Shown in pieces: positions 1 to 8,930 of a stretch of 64,000 nucleotides of DNA. This DNA comes from Sphingobacterium chuzhouense (GTDB lineage Bacteria; Bacteroidota; Bacteroidia; Sphingobacteriales; Sphingobacteriaceae), in contig NZ_JACNYL010000002.1 of the NCBI RefSeq assembly GCF_014692525.1, forward strand, positions 558,001-622,000, written 5' to 3'. The notes under the pieces were generated by a model. That model searched no databases, was not told the origin of the DNA, and was given only the letters and a program-made list of their open reading frames with translations. Every line of letters begins with the position of its first letter. Positions within the stretch are counted from its first letter, which is position 1. A program made the position numbers and the translations under genes.

Positions 1-435
1 GATTGTACATTTGAAAACTGTAACTTGAGTTTGGTGACACTGGAAGCAACGTCGTTCCAGCATACAAAATTCGTAGGTTGCAAAATGTTGGGGTTAAAAT
101 TTGGCACCTGTAACCATTTTGGCCTCTCATTCTCGTTTGACAACTGCCTGTTGGATCATTCTTCTTTTTTCAAAACGAAAATCAGAAAAATCGTTTTCCG
201 TAATTCCCAATTACGGGAAACTGATTTCGCAGAATGCGATTTGACAGATTCTGTGTTTGACAATTGCGATCTGGCAAATACTTCGTTCGATAGAACAGTA
301 CTAGAAAAGGCTGACTTCAGGACAGCATACAATTATTCAATAGATCCGGAAGCAAACCGTATCAAGAAAGCTAAATTTTCGCTTGGAGGACTCTCCGGGC
401 TGCTATCGAAGTATAATATCATAATCGAAAGATAA
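1..435 (+). CDS. Pentapeptide-repeat protein (5' end outside window)
   Basis: The reading frame is open from base 1, so the gene begins upstream; 144 residues are visible. Repeated five-residue units with Leu or Phe in the centre and Asp/Asn or Cys/Ala before it are plain, for example DFAECDLTDSVFDNCDL in the second half, which predicts a right-handed quadrilateral beta-helix. The last 40 residues leave the repeat pattern. Family members are diverse (Qnr-like DNA mimics and many unknowns), so no specific role can be given. A TTG at base 25 could be read as a start, but the repeat pattern continues upstream of it. Confidence 0.85.
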   Translation, partial: DCTFENCNLSLVTLEATSFQHTKFVGCKMLGLKFGTCNHFGLSFSFDNCLLDHSSFFKTKIRKIVFRNSQLRETDFAECDLTDSVFDNCDLANTSFDRTVLEKADFRTAYNYSIDPEANRIKKAKFSLGGLSGLLSKYNIIIER

Positions 436-540
436 ATTCACCTACTTTGCCCAGCCATCAAGATGACTTCCAAACAAATGATACCTGACCGTTTACTTCT
501 ATTGCAGAAGATTGGTGCAATGGTGGATTTGTGCTAACGA

Positions 541-918
541 CTATATTTCGACCACATAAGAAGCCATGGTCTTAATGGTTGTGCTCGTCGTATTTTTAAA
601 TTCATAAAAATCTGCAAAAGCATACTGTTTGCCGTCCTTCATTTTCATCATACCGTTCACGGCACCTTCCTTACCGTGTGTTACGACTTTCTCTATGGTT
701 ATTTCGACAACCTCTTTCCCTTTCATCTCGTTAATCGCTTTGGAGAAGCTGTCTTTTCCTTCAATAGCTCGTTCGCCCATTACCTCCCAAACGATATCAT
801 CTGCCACTTGGGCAATAATAAATTTAGCATCTCCTTTTCCGAAAGCTATATTAAAATCTCGGAGAAACGTGCGTTTCGGAGAATGTCCACAGTCTGTTTT
901 TACATTTATTTTAAGCAT
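541..918 (-). CDS. NTF2/SnoaL-like protein
   Basis: A 125-residue cytoplasmic protein with the layout of the nuclear transport factor 2 / SnoaL-like fold: an N-terminal helix region with 'FNIAFGKGDAKFI', then 'VADDIVWEVMGERAIEGKDSF', then beta strands ending in 'YAFADFYEFKNTTSTTIKTMASYVVEI'. This fold makes a cone-shaped pocket used by isomerases, hydrolases and stress-related proteins; the substrate is not readable here. No signal peptide is seen. It stands alone between a plus-strand pentapeptide protein and a plus-strand glycosidase. The plus-strand frames across it are shadows. Confidence 0.75.
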   Translation of the reverse strand: MLKINVKTDCGHSPKRTFLRDFNIAFGKGDAKFIIAQVADDIVWEVMGERAIEGKDSFSKAINEMKGKEVVEITIEKVVTHGKEGAVNGMMKMKDGKQYAFADFYEFKNTTSTTIKTMASYVVEI

Positions 919-1140
919 ATAGTTTACATATTCTAAGATAGATCACAAGTTAACGATTTCTGCCGCTGTTTAACTTGTCATAGGTCAAGAAATTTGTTTC
1001 AATATGGAACATGCAGTGAGATGCCTATGTCGAATTCATGTAAAGTCTGCTGTAGTTATTCTTAACGGATGATATTTGCGTATTTTACCAAGAATTGAGA
1101 TATTAGCGATATCCTGTTGTTAGGAAATACGTAAGACACC

Positions 1141-3000
1141 ATGAATAAAACCTTTAAAGCATTAATACGGATAAGAAACTATTTCGTATATCTGATCTTT
1201 GCATTATTCCTATCAGCCTGTTCCACAGCCAGACAATCAACATATGCAGACCTAAAAAACAGTAAAAATTTGGCAATCAGCATACTGGACAAGCAAATCG
1301 ACGAGTTTAACAGTTATGTTGGCCGACCTGCTTCTGATGGACATATCGACAAGCAAAATAACAGGGCGTTTCTCCGTGATAATATTCCACTGTTTTTGTG
1401 TTCGGATAACAACGTCACAAAAGTCTATAATTACCGCTGGTGGATGATTTCCAAACACCTCAAGGCGTATGTTGACCCTTATGATGAACAAACATATTGG
1501 GTATTTACAGAGTTTTTCGGCGATAAACCTTGGGCCACGCTCAGCGGTGCTATCCCCTGCCCCGCTGGACATCAGTTTTACGATGTGCGCTGGCTTCGGA
1601 ATCCGGAATTTTTAAAATCTTACGCAGATTACTATATGCGGGGATCAGCCTCCCGCCTAAACCAGCGGGAAAACGCGAACTTCCTGACCTATACGTCGCG
1701 TCCAGAAAGTCACCATTACTCCAGTTGGATGGTCAATGGTATAGAGGCTTTTCTTAAAGTGCATCCCGACAATGACTGGCTGTATGGCATCCTGCCCCAC
1801 TTGGCTGCTCATCAACAGGTCTGGGATACGCTGTTTACGGTAACTGACCCACATGCAAAAACGGCAGGTATGTACAAATTTCTAGATCTCTACGATGGTA
1901 TGGAATTCAGTCTATCTACGGTACTTGGACTTATAGAGAGTGATGGCGCTTATAGCCTCTATACCGATGCCAATTGGCGTAACTATTATTTAGGTTGGGG
2001 AACAACCAAAAATGCCGCTCAGTCTCCGCATGCCAAACAGTATCCCGAGGCTTATCGCAGTGGCTATCCAGATTTTTATATGGTAAGGCCTACCTTAAAC
2101 GCTTATGCTTATGCCAATCTACGTTCGCTATCTAACCTATACACCTTAACGCATCATAATTTTGCTGATCGGGAAGCCAAAAAAATGGCAATGGAATATA
2201 AAATAAAGGCGGAGGATATTCAACAAAAAGTGCTCGACGTGCTGTGGAATGAAGAGGATCAGTTTTTCTATAGTTATACCGCTGGAGACAATAAATTTGG
2301 TGCACGCGACTTCGAAGCACGCGTTCGCGAATCAGTGGGTTATACGCCTTGGTATTTCAATATGATCCCATTTTCGGATAATGGAAAATACGAAGGAGCT
2401 TGGCAGATATTCGCTTCTGAAAAAGGTTTTCACAATACCGGAGGTATGACTACCGCCGAACAGCAACACCCTTATTATAACGAACAGGCCTATGCCTGGA
2501 ATGGACGTGGTTGGCCGTTTCAAAATTCGGTCGTGTATAAGGCGTATGCCAACTATCTGAGAAATTACAAAAAGCAGGTTACAGAGATTGATAGGCAATT
2601 GCTTTACGACTACGTGCAGAAATTAGTAGCTACGCATGGCGAAAAACCAAATATCGGGGAATGGTACATTCCAAGTGAACGGGGAACATTCGGTGGTGAG
2701 AAAGATTACTTCCACTCGACGTTTCCGGATATCATCATAGCGGATCTATTGGGGTTTAACCCCTTGCATCAAGACCAGTTTATTATACAGCCGCTACTGC
2801 CTGAAAATACTTGGTCTTATTTTTACTTAGGCAACATTGCCTACCACGGCAGAACAATCGACATCATCTGGAAAAAAGATTGGGATCTGCAAAAAGAAGG
2901 AGATCAAAGTGCATTGTGCATCTGGGTAGACGGTCTTTTGGTTAAAACCAGCAACCGCTTAGACGATAAAGTGGTTGTGAAGATTCCCCAGCGTCCCTGA
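1141..3000 (+). CDS. GH63/MGH1-like glycoside hydrolase, lipoprotein
   Basis: A 619-residue protein with a type II signal peptide (LFLSAC, Cys27), so probably anchored in the outer membrane or facing the periplasm. The body looks like the (alpha/alpha)6 barrel of mannosylglycerate-hydrolase-like GH63 enzymes: 'WWMISKHLKAY' near residue 102, 'WNEEDQFFYSY' near 370, 'YAWNGRGWPFQNSVVYKAY' near 450 and 'GEKDYFHSTFPDIIIADLLG' near 525. The family cleaves alpha-linked glucosides or mannosides; the substrate is unknown. It is monocistronic and followed after about 170 bases by a small-RNA-like element, so that element is not simply its own terminator. Confidence 0.75.
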   Translation: MNKTFKALIRIRNYFVYLIFALFLSACSTARQSTYADLKNSKNLAISILDKQIDEFNSYVGRPASDGHIDKQNNRAFLRDNIPLFLCSDNNVTKVYNYRWWMISKHLKAYVDPYDEQTYWVFTEFFGDKPWATLSGAIPCPAGHQFYDVRWLRNPEFLKSYADYYMRGSASRLNQRENANFLTYTSRPESHHYSSWMVNGIEAFLKVHPDNDWLYGILPHLAAHQQVWDTLFTVTDPHAKTAGMYKFLDLYDGMEFSLSTVLGLIESDGAYSLYTDANWRNYYLGWGTTKNAAQSPHAKQYPEAYRSGYPDFYMVRPTLNAYAYANLRSLSNLYTLTHHNFADREAKKMAMEYKIKAEDIQQKVLDVLWNEEDQFFYSYTAGDNKFGARDFEARVRESVGYTPWYFNMIPFSDNGKYEGAWQIFASEKGFHNTGGMTTAEQQHPYYNEQAYAWNGRGWPFQNSVVYKAYANYLRNYKKQVTEIDRQLLYDYVQKLVATHGEKPNIGEWYIPSERGTFGGEKDYFHSTFPDIIIADLLGFNPLHQDQFIIQPLLPENTWSYFYLGNIAYHGRTIDIIWKKDWDLQKEGDQSALCIWVDGLLVKTSNRLDDKVVVKIPQRP

Positions 3001-3170
3001 CAAAAAATGCCACCATCTGTATTTTTGTCTTGATGACAAGAAATATTGACAGTTGGAGAGGCTGTATCACAAAAGAATATGTCAAGGAAATGGTTAATTT
3101 GTTAAAATGTTGTTAAACCAAGCTGTCATAAATATTAGAGGCACGGAGGTTGATTATGTAATATTACTTT

Positions 3171-3239
3171 TCATAATTTAGGTTTATAATTGGTTAGTTA
3201 GTTAAAAGATCCTGAAGCTCCCCGCTTCAGGATTTTTTT
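3171..3239 (+). ncRNA. Putative small RNA, copy A of a three-copy family
   Basis: The block starting TCATAATTTAGGTTTATAAT and running to about 3203 is nearly identical to blocks at 6555 (plus) and 36924 (minus). It ends in a terminator hairpin whose loop is TCCCC closed by a C-G pair. No ORF lies inside. The rest of the 306-base gap between 3000 and 3307 shows no gene. The promoter of this copy is weak to the eye (only an AT-rich stretch ending in TTACTTTT just upstream). Confidence 0.5.
3209..3239 (+). terminator. Rho-independent terminator of copy A
   Basis: A ten-base perfect stem (ATCCTGAAGC / GCTTCAGGAT) with loop TCCCC is followed by seven T residues. It can also stop transcription running out of the glycosidase gene upstream. 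Confidence 0.85.
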
Positions 3240-3306
3240 ATGATTTGCTCTTTCTTCCTATTCCTGCATAGCCGTCTGATACATCGACTTCGTATACCGT
3301 TTATTG

Positions 3307-4371
3307 CTACCACTTAGCTCGTTCATATTGCACTGGCCAGCTTATATCTACCTTTAATTCGTGTGCTGCCCGTAACGGGAAATGTGGATCTCGTAAAAAC
3401 TCCCTGGCGAGCATAACTAAATCTGCCTCTCCATTGACCAAAATAGATTCTGCCTGTATAGCGTTTGTGATCAGTCCCGCCGTAGAAGTCAATGCGCCGG
3501 TTTCTCTTTTTATTTTTGCGGCAAAAGGCGTTTGATATGCAGGCCCTACAGCAATTTTTTGATGGTTCACGACACCGCCACTCGTCACGTCCATGACATC
3601 GACATTTTTTTCCTTTAAGATCCTTGCCAATGACGAAGCATCTTCCGGCGTCCATCCACCCTCTGCCCAATCCGTTGCTGGAATACGCACGAAAAGTGGA
3701 GTTTTCCGAGGTAAAACAGATTGAACACTTTCCACCACTTCGAGCAACAGTCGGATTCGGTTTTCAAAGCTACCTCCATAGGAATCGGTACGCCGATTCG
3801 CTAACGGAGATAAGAACTGGTGGAGTAAATAACCGTGGGAAGCATGTATCTCAATTACTTCAAATCCTGCTCTTAGAGCTCTTTCGGTAGCTTTCTTAAA
3901 ATCAGAAATAACCTTTTGAATCCCTTCCAAATCCAATGCTAGGGGCTTTGGATAATTCTCGGAATAAGGAACGGCAGACGGAGCAACAGTCTGCCAGCCG
4001 CCGGCTTCTGGTTTTACTTCATCCCGACCTTCCCAAGGAATCATCGTACTAGCCTTCCGGCCGGCATGTGCTAACTGGATTCCAGGGATGGCGCCCTGCT
4101 GCTTGATAAAAGTATTTATCTGCGTCAGTTTATCTATATGGTCGTCTTTCCACAACCCTAGATCCGCAGACGAAATCCTACCTTCAGCGGAGATACCAGT
4201 GGCTTCTACAAGAACAAGGGCTGCCCCTCCTACTGCAAAACTTCCTAGATGAACAAAATGCCAGTCATTGGCGAAGCCATCAACAGCGGAATATTGACAC
4301 ATCGGCGACACAATGATCCTATTTTTGAATGTTACACCTTTGATGGTTATCGGACTAAATAATATGGACAT
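3307..4371 (-). CDS. NADH:flavin oxidoreductase, old yellow enzyme (YqjM class)
   Basis: A TIM-barrel FMN enzyme of the thermophilic-like (YqjM) old yellow enzyme class, which reduces activated C=C bonds with NAD(P)H. It has 'NRIIVSPMCQYSA' (Cys that tunes FMN), 'HLGSFAVGGAALVLVEAT', 'IQLAHAGRKAS' (His pair region), 'HASHGYLLHQFLSPLANRRTDSYGGS' split over the active-site lid, and a C-terminal 'LAREFLRDPHFPLRAA'. The 379-residue frame extends to 4446, but the conserved N terminus begins at MSILFSPITIKG, so the start at 4371 (354 residues) is preferred; this matches the family length. It is cytoplasmic and monocistronic. Confidence 0.9.
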   Translation of the reverse strand: MSILFSPITIKGVTFKNRIIVSPMCQYSAVDGFANDWHFVHLGSFAVGGAALVLVEATGISAEGRISSADLGLWKDDHIDKLTQINTFIKQQGAIPGIQLAHAGRKASTMIPWEGRDEVKPEAGGWQTVAPSAVPYSENYPKPLALDLEGIQKVISDFKKATERALRAGFEVIEIHASHGYLLHQFLSPLANRRTDSYGGSFENRIRLLLEVVESVQSVLPRKTPLFVRIPATDWAEGGWTPEDASSLARILKEKNVDVMDVTSGGVVNHQKIAVGPAYQTPFAAKIKRETGALTSTAGLITNAIQAESILVNGEADLVMLAREFLRDPHFPLRAAHELKVDISWPVQYERAKW

Positions 4372-4546
4372 GGTATGATTATTTAAATTAAAGGAGGCCA
4401 ATTTTGGCAATACTCCGTTAAAGGTATAAAAATTATCCCTGAACATGGTTGCCCGTATGTCAAAAGCACATACTGATGAGACTTCTCGTCTCCGGATTTA
4501 TTTATTCTGGTTTCGTAGATGTAAATTCCAGACTGGGTTTAGTATA

Positions 4547-4834
4547 CTATCGAAAAATTACATCATCTAGACTGTCGTCACGCTCCATAAGTTTCTTCGC
4601 ATAGGGACATAGCGGTAAGATTTTTACCCCTTTTTCTCGAGCGTAGTCTATTCCTTTCATGACCAACTGCTTACCATAGCCTTTACCGTTAAATGCCTCA
4701 TATATCTCCGTATGGTCAATAATGAATTTATTCTCACCAGCCCATACGTAGGTCATCTCTCCTGCAGGAATGTCATCCTCCAAAATGACAAACTTTCCTC
4801 TACGTTGATCTTCTTCTTGTTTAAATGTTATCAT
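4547..4834 (-). CDS. Small GNAT family N-acetyltransferase (YjdJ type)
   Basis: A 95-residue protein of the short GNAT subfamily. It has 'GKGYGKQLVMKGIDYAREKG', the acetyl-CoA pyrophosphate-binding motif A, followed by 'VKILPLCPYAKKLMERDD', the usual C-terminal block of this subfamily. Such proteins transfer acetyl groups to unknown small targets. A Bacteroidota -7 box (TATATTTG on the minus strand) lies 33 bases upstream of the start, so it has its own promoter. Confidence 0.85.
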   Translation of the reverse strand: MITFKQEEDQRRGKFVILEDDIPAGEMTYVWAGENKFIIDHTEIYEAFNGKGYGKQLVMKGIDYAREKGVKILPLCPYAKKLMERDDSLDDVIFR

Positions 4835-4866
4835 GTTAAGTCTCCATTTAAATTTTGTTTTTTATA

Positions 4867-4874
4867 CAAATATA
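4867..4874 (-). promoter_or_regulatory. Promoter -7 box for the GNAT gene
   Basis: On the minus strand the sequence reads TATATTTG, a perfect match to the Bacteroidota TAnnTTTG -7 box, with about 33 bases to the ATG at 4834. No good TTTG -33 box is seen at normal spacing. Confidence 0.5.
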
Positions 4875-5053
4875 CGTGGTTCTATTTGGCTATATGCTGT
4901 TTACACAAATTTAACGTTTTATATACCGTAGAGTAAGAAACGGAAAGTAACTTTATTCAGTGAAAATCTGCTAAATAAAAACATCAAGAGCCGATATAGT
5001 TGACGAAGGGAAGGAAGTGATGAAAGAAAATGGACAATAAAATATTAACAGCT

Positions 5054-5896
5054 ATGGATACAATTATTATCACTACAGATTTTTCCGAGGCAGCGATGAC
5101 TGCTACACGGTATGCGGCAGGGCTAGCCAAATCAATTGGGATTTCACGGATTTTACTCTACCATTCATATGACAATGCTCCCACAGCCACGGATATTCCT
5201 GTGGCTGAAACGGATACAATACTTGCGCATGAGGGTAGCATGCTAGCACTTGAGATTGTGGAACGGGAAATTAGGCTGATATTAGGAAGCGAGTCTGGGA
5301 TAGCGGTAGAATTGTTCGCCAACGGGCTACCATTGGAGCTTGGGGTGGAACAGCTTGCTGAGCAATGGCATGCTGGATTGGTCGTGGTAGGCACAACGGG
5401 CAAAAGCGGTTTGGAAAGGTTTATAGTAGGGAGCAATACAGTGAGCCTTGCATCATCCTGTCCGGCGCCATTGATGATCGTTCCGAAAGATGCTGAGTTT
5501 GAAGGTGTAAAAAAGATCGTGTTTGCCTGTGACCTTAAACAGGTGACGAGAACCACACCGGTATCTGAGATCGGTTGGTGGCTTGAAAATCTGGGTGCCA
5601 AGCTATTGGTGCTTAATGTGGCATTGGAAGGAAAACGCTTCAATCCAGATACAATCCCGGAACAATATAAAATGCACAAGCTGTTGGATGATTTTAAGCC
5701 CGAGTACCATTATGAGGAAGGCGAAGACGTAGTTGAAGAGATTGCAGATTTTGCTGAAGATAAGGATGCGGATCTAGTGATTACCGTTCCGAAAAGCTAT
5801 GGTTTTTTCGAGGGGTTGTTCCATCGAAGCGTTAGTAAGCGGCTTACGGAGAAGGTAGAGGTTCCGTTACTACTACTTAGAGAAAAGAGTCTGTAG
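5054..5896 (+). CDS. Universal stress protein, tandem UspA domains
   Basis: A cytoplasmic protein with two UspA domains. The first starts 'MDTIIITTDFSEAAM' and ends with the ATP-binding loop 'VVVGTTGKSGLERFIVGSNT' followed by 'SCPAPLMIVP'. The second starts 'KKIVFACDLKQVT' and is degenerate, lacking a clear G-2x-G-9x-G loop. Usp proteins help survival under stress and anoxia. An upstream ATG at 5030 adds eight residues; the start at 5054 is preferred because domain strand one follows it directly. A SpoIIAA-like gene follows 70 bases downstream on the same strand. Confidence 0.85.
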   Translation: MDTIIITTDFSEAAMTATRYAAGLAKSIGISRILLYHSYDNAPTATDIPVAETDTILAHEGSMLALEIVEREIRLILGSESGIAVELFANGLPLELGVEQLAEQWHAGLVVVGTTGKSGLERFIVGSNTVSLASSCPAPLMIVPKDAEFEGVKKIVFACDLKQVTRTTPVSEIGWWLENLGAKLLVLNVALEGKRFNPDTIPEQYKMHKLLDDFKPEYHYEEGEDVVEEIADFAEDKDADLVITVPKSYGFFEGLFHRSVSKRLTEKVEVPLLLLREKSL

Positions 5897-5966
5897 GATT
5901 TTTTGACATAGCTTATCGAAACATTTTATCCTCGCCAACTGTTAGTTTAAAAACAAAAGGATCAAT

Positions 5967-6428
5967 ATGTTAGAAAAAATAAACGATCTGCCCGAACATG
6001 TTTTCGGAGTGAGAGCTAAGGGTGAAGTGACAGGCGAAGACCTTAAAACAGTACTGTTTCCGGGTTTGGAAGAGCTGTCACACAAGTTCAATAAAATCCA
6101 TTACCTCCTCGTTTTGGATACCGACGTAAAGAACTTTACTACATCGGCATGGATACAGGATATGCTTGCTGGCATAAAGCATCTTTCCGAATGGAAAAAA
6201 ATAGGTATTGTGACCGATCAGAAAGGTGTGCGGAAATTCACAGATATGTTCAGTGTTGTAGCTCCTGGGGAAGCACGTGGATTCCGTCATAATCAATTGG
6301 AACAAGCAATCGCATGGGTATCGGCTGAAGATGGCCAAGCTCAGGCGAAAACAAAATTATCATTTGGAAAAATAGCGTTGATTACCTTGGGAGCGGTATT
6401 GATAGGACGACTTTTCAGGAAACGATAG
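5967..6428 (+). CDS. SpoIIAA/STAS-like protein with C-terminal membrane segment
   Basis: A 153-residue protein with the SpoIIAA-like (STAS/SEC14-like) fold: 'VFGVRAKGEVTGEDLKTVLFP' near the start, 'LLVLDTDVKNFTTSAWIQDM' in the middle, and 'WKKIGIVTDQKGVRKF' later. A hydrophobic stretch 'IALITLGAVLIGRLFRKR' closes the protein, which would anchor it to the inner membrane with a basic tail. Its work is unknown; paralogues often sit near universal stress proteins, as here. Confidence 0.75.
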   Translation: MLEKINDLPEHVFGVRAKGEVTGEDLKTVLFPGLEELSHKFNKIHYLLVLDTDVKNFTTSAWIQDMLAGIKHLSEWKKIGIVTDQKGVRKFTDMFSVVAPGEARGFRHNQLEQAIAWVSAEDGQAQAKTKLSFGKIALITLGAVLIGRLFRKR

Positions 6429-6554
6429 TAAAAATAAATGTCGAGGTTAAAATGATAAGGGCATTTTATAGATAGCTATTGATTTTTGTTAAGATATGTT
6501 AAATCAACTTTATGTCGACAGCTTAGGCACAGGAATTGCACTTATTTTGGTAAT

Positions 6555-6620
6555 TCATAATTTAGGTTAATAATTGGTTAGTTAGTAAAAATCCTGAAGC
6601 TCCCCGCTTCAGGATTTTTT
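6555..6620 (+). ncRNA. Putative small RNA, copy B of a three-copy family
   Basis: The block TCATAATTTAGGTTAATAAT followed by TGGTTAGTTAGT matches copy A at 3171 over about 31 bases, with a small change in the middle. The terminator hairpin is identical to copy A. A TTATTTTG box ends five bases before the block, the same spacing as the TATATTTG box of copy C, so transcription probably starts near 6555. There is no ORF. The rest of 6429-6687 shows no gene. Confidence 0.55.
6591..6620 (+). terminator. Rho-independent terminator of copy B
   Basis: Stem ATCCTGAAGC / GCTTCAGGAT with loop TCCCC and a run of six T. The stem and loop are identical to the terminator at 3209. Confidence 0.85.
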
Positions 6621-6687
6621 ATTCTAGCTTCATCATCCCACAAGTTATTTTATTATTTTAGTACCTCATTAAATCCACCGTGGAATC

Positions 6688-7710
6688 ATGAAAAAAATAG
6701 GTTTTTTATCTTTTGGACATTGGGACAACCATCCAGCATATAGCACCCGTACGGCGAGCGACACCTTGCTCCAATCTATAGATTTGGCTGTAGCAGCAGA
6801 AGAAATCGGTTTAGATGGAGCATATTTCCGGGTACATCATTTTGCCAAGCAGTTGGCTTCCCCCTTCCCCCTATTGGCCGCCATAGGCGCCAGAACCCAC
6901 AAGATTGAAATTGGCACTGGTGTAATCGACATGCGCTACGAAAATCCTTTGTATATGATCGAAGACGCAGGAGCTGCTGATCTAATTTCAGGTGGTCGTT
7001 TACAATTGGGTATCAGCAGAGGGTCACCGGAACAAGTAATCGATGGATGGCGTTATTTCGGATATGAGCCCAACCAAGGTGAAACTGATGCCGACATGGG
7101 GCGTGAGAAAGGTTTAGAATTTCTAGAAAAATTAAAAGGTATTGGGTTTGCTCAACCTAATCCTAACCCCATGTTTCCGAACCCACCCGGACTATTACGT
7201 TTAGAACCTCATTCGGAAGGATTGCTCGATCGCATCTGGTGGGGAGCAGGTTCAAACGCTACCGCTATTTGGGCTGCTCAAAAAGGCATGAACCTCCAAA
7301 GTTCTACATTAAAAGACGACGAAAGCGGAAAGCCGTTTCATATACAACAGGCCGAACAGATCAGGTTATTTAAAAAGGCATGGAAAGAAGCCGGGCATAC
7401 ACGAGAACCTAGGGTGTCTGTAAGTCGTTCAATTTTTGCACTAGTGAACGATCAAGACAGGTATTATTTTGGTCATGAAGCTAATAGGGAAGATAAAGTA
7501 GGTATGATCGAACCCAACAAACGGGCTATCTTCGGAAGAAGTTATGCCGCCGAACCAGATCAACTGATCAAAGAACTGGCCATGGATGAGGCTATCCAAG
7601 AAGCTGACACTCTGCTCTTAACTATTCCCAATACATTAGGAGTAGATTATAACGTACACGTGCTTTCTGCCATTTTAGAACATGTGGCGCCTGAGTTGGG
7701 TTGGCGGTAG
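6688..7710 (+). CDS. LLM class flavin-dependent oxidoreductase
   Basis: A 340-residue luciferase-like monooxygenase (TIM barrel, FMN or F420 family). It has 'IGFLSFGHWDN' as strand one, 'IGLDGAYFRVHHFAKQLASP' as the conserved His-rich segment, 'ARTHKIEIGTGVIDMRYENP' and 'LISGGRLQLGISRGSPEQVI'. Such enzymes oxidize small organic compounds using reduced flavin supplied by a partner reductase; the substrate is unknown. No signal peptide is seen. The MscS gene follows after 79 bases on the same strand. Confidence 0.88.
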   Translation: MKKIGFLSFGHWDNHPAYSTRTASDTLLQSIDLAVAAEEIGLDGAYFRVHHFAKQLASPFPLLAAIGARTHKIEIGTGVIDMRYENPLYMIEDAGAADLISGGRLQLGISRGSPEQVIDGWRYFGYEPNQGETDADMGREKGLEFLEKLKGIGFAQPNPNPMFPNPPGLLRLEPHSEGLLDRIWWGAGSNATAIWAAQKGMNLQSSTLKDDESGKPFHIQQAEQIRLFKKAWKEAGHTREPRVSVSRSIFALVNDQDRYYFGHEANREDKVGMIEPNKRAIFGRSYAAEPDQLIKELAMDEAIQEADTLLLTIPNTLGVDYNVHVLSAILEHVAPELGWR

Positions 7711-7789
7711 CTAACGACGGACGTTGGATAGGAAATAAAAGATAAAGGAAACGATATCTGGATACCACCGTTCTATTCAGTGTAACACT

Positions 7790-8899
7790 ATGGTAGTATC
7801 TATAAAATCGTTAAGCAACATGATGACAGAAAATTTGGTCCATCTTTCACAAACAATGCCTAGTTGGTTATGGAACTTTATACTCATTTTACTGTCGATC
7901 TTTCTCGGATTCCTCATCAAGGCGCTCCTCATTCCACTCGTCCGAAAGGCAGCGGTTGCCCAGACATCATATTCTTTATTCCGATCGTTTGTAAAGCACT
8001 TCAACCAGATCTTGAGTGTTTTCATCCCCTTACTTTTCTTCAACGGCCTGCTACCGATTGCGCGCTTGAATTCGACCACCCATCAAATCGTATCTACTGC
8101 TACGGAGATCTTTCTGATTGTTTGTTTTGCTATCATCCTAATACGGGCTATCAAGGTGTTCGAGGATTATCTATACCATCGGTTCGACGTAAACAAGGAA
8201 AATAACCTTCGCGAACGAAAAATACGAACACAGATCGTTTTTATTCGAAAACTTGTTATAACAATTATCATCATTGTTACGCTAGCGATTATCCTTCTTA
8301 GTTTCGAGAGCATGCGTAAGGTCGGCGCTGGCCTATTGACCGGAGTAGGTATAGGAGGTATTATCATAGGATTTGCTGCACAAAAATCTTTAGGTAACCT
8401 TTTGGCCGGTTTTCAGATAGCATTTACGCAACCTATCCGCATGGATGATGTATTAATCGTAGAAGGCGAATGGGGTCGAGTTGAAGAAATTAACCTTACC
8501 TATGTAGTCGTCAATATATGGGATAAGCGCCGTTTAGTGCTTCCAATTAATTACTTTATTGAAAAGCCTTTTCAAAACTGGACAAGAACAACGGCTGAAA
8601 TACTGGGTACTGTTTTTATTTACACCGATTTTACGGTTCCGGTACAGCAACTGCGCGACAAACTAACCGAACTTCTTGAAGGCCATCCACTATGGGATCG
8701 GAAAGTCAACGTTTTACAAGTCACGGATCTTAAAGAACGTACGATGGAAATCCGATGTCTGATGAGTTGCCGTAACTCGGGGCAGGCTTTCGACCTCCGA
8801 TGTTTTGTCCGGGAACAGATGATTGACTATATCCGAACCCAATTTCCAGAAAGTTTATCCAAGACGCGGGTTGCTTATGCGCAACAACAAGATGAATAA
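7790..8899 (+). CDS. MscS family mechanosensitive ion channel
   Basis: A 369-residue inner-membrane protein. There are about four membrane segments: residues 24-46, 74-98, 102-122 and 150-172. The pore-lining helix and MscS signature follow: 'GVGIGGIIIGFAAQKSLGNL' then 'AGFQIAFTQPIRMDDVLIV'. The beta domain 'EGEWGRVEEINLTYVVVNIWDKRRLVLP' is clear, followed by a soluble C-terminal domain. It releases solutes during hypo-osmotic shock. A second ATG at 7820 is an alternative start. Confidence 0.9.
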   Translation: MVVSIKSLSNMMTENLVHLSQTMPSWLWNFILILLSIFLGFLIKALLIPLVRKAAVAQTSYSLFRSFVKHFNQILSVFIPLLFFNGLLPIARLNSTTHQIVSTATEIFLIVCFAIILIRAIKVFEDYLYHRFDVNKENNLRERKIRTQIVFIRKLVITIIIIVTLAIILLSFESMRKVGAGLLTGVGIGGIIIGFAAQKSLGNLLAGFQIAFTQPIRMDDVLIVEGEWGRVEEINLTYVVVNIWDKRRLVLPINYFIEKPFQNWTRTTAEILGTVFIYTDFTVPVQQLRDKLTELLEGHPLWDRKVNVLQVTDLKERTMEIRCLMSCRNSGQAFDLRCFVREQMIDYIRTQFPESLSKTRVAYAQQQDE

Positions 8900-8930
8900 A
8901 TACAGATTTTCCGTGTGTATTTACGGAGGA

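Noticed and set aside
436..540. Possible small gene tail on the minus strand after the NTF2-like gene
   Set aside because: About 25 codons are open (ending near 450) but with no start codon, no promoter and no recognisable motif.
5158..5679. Minus-strand 173-residue open frame
   Set aside because: It lies fully inside the universal stress protein gene on the other strand and shows no domain; it is a shadow frame.
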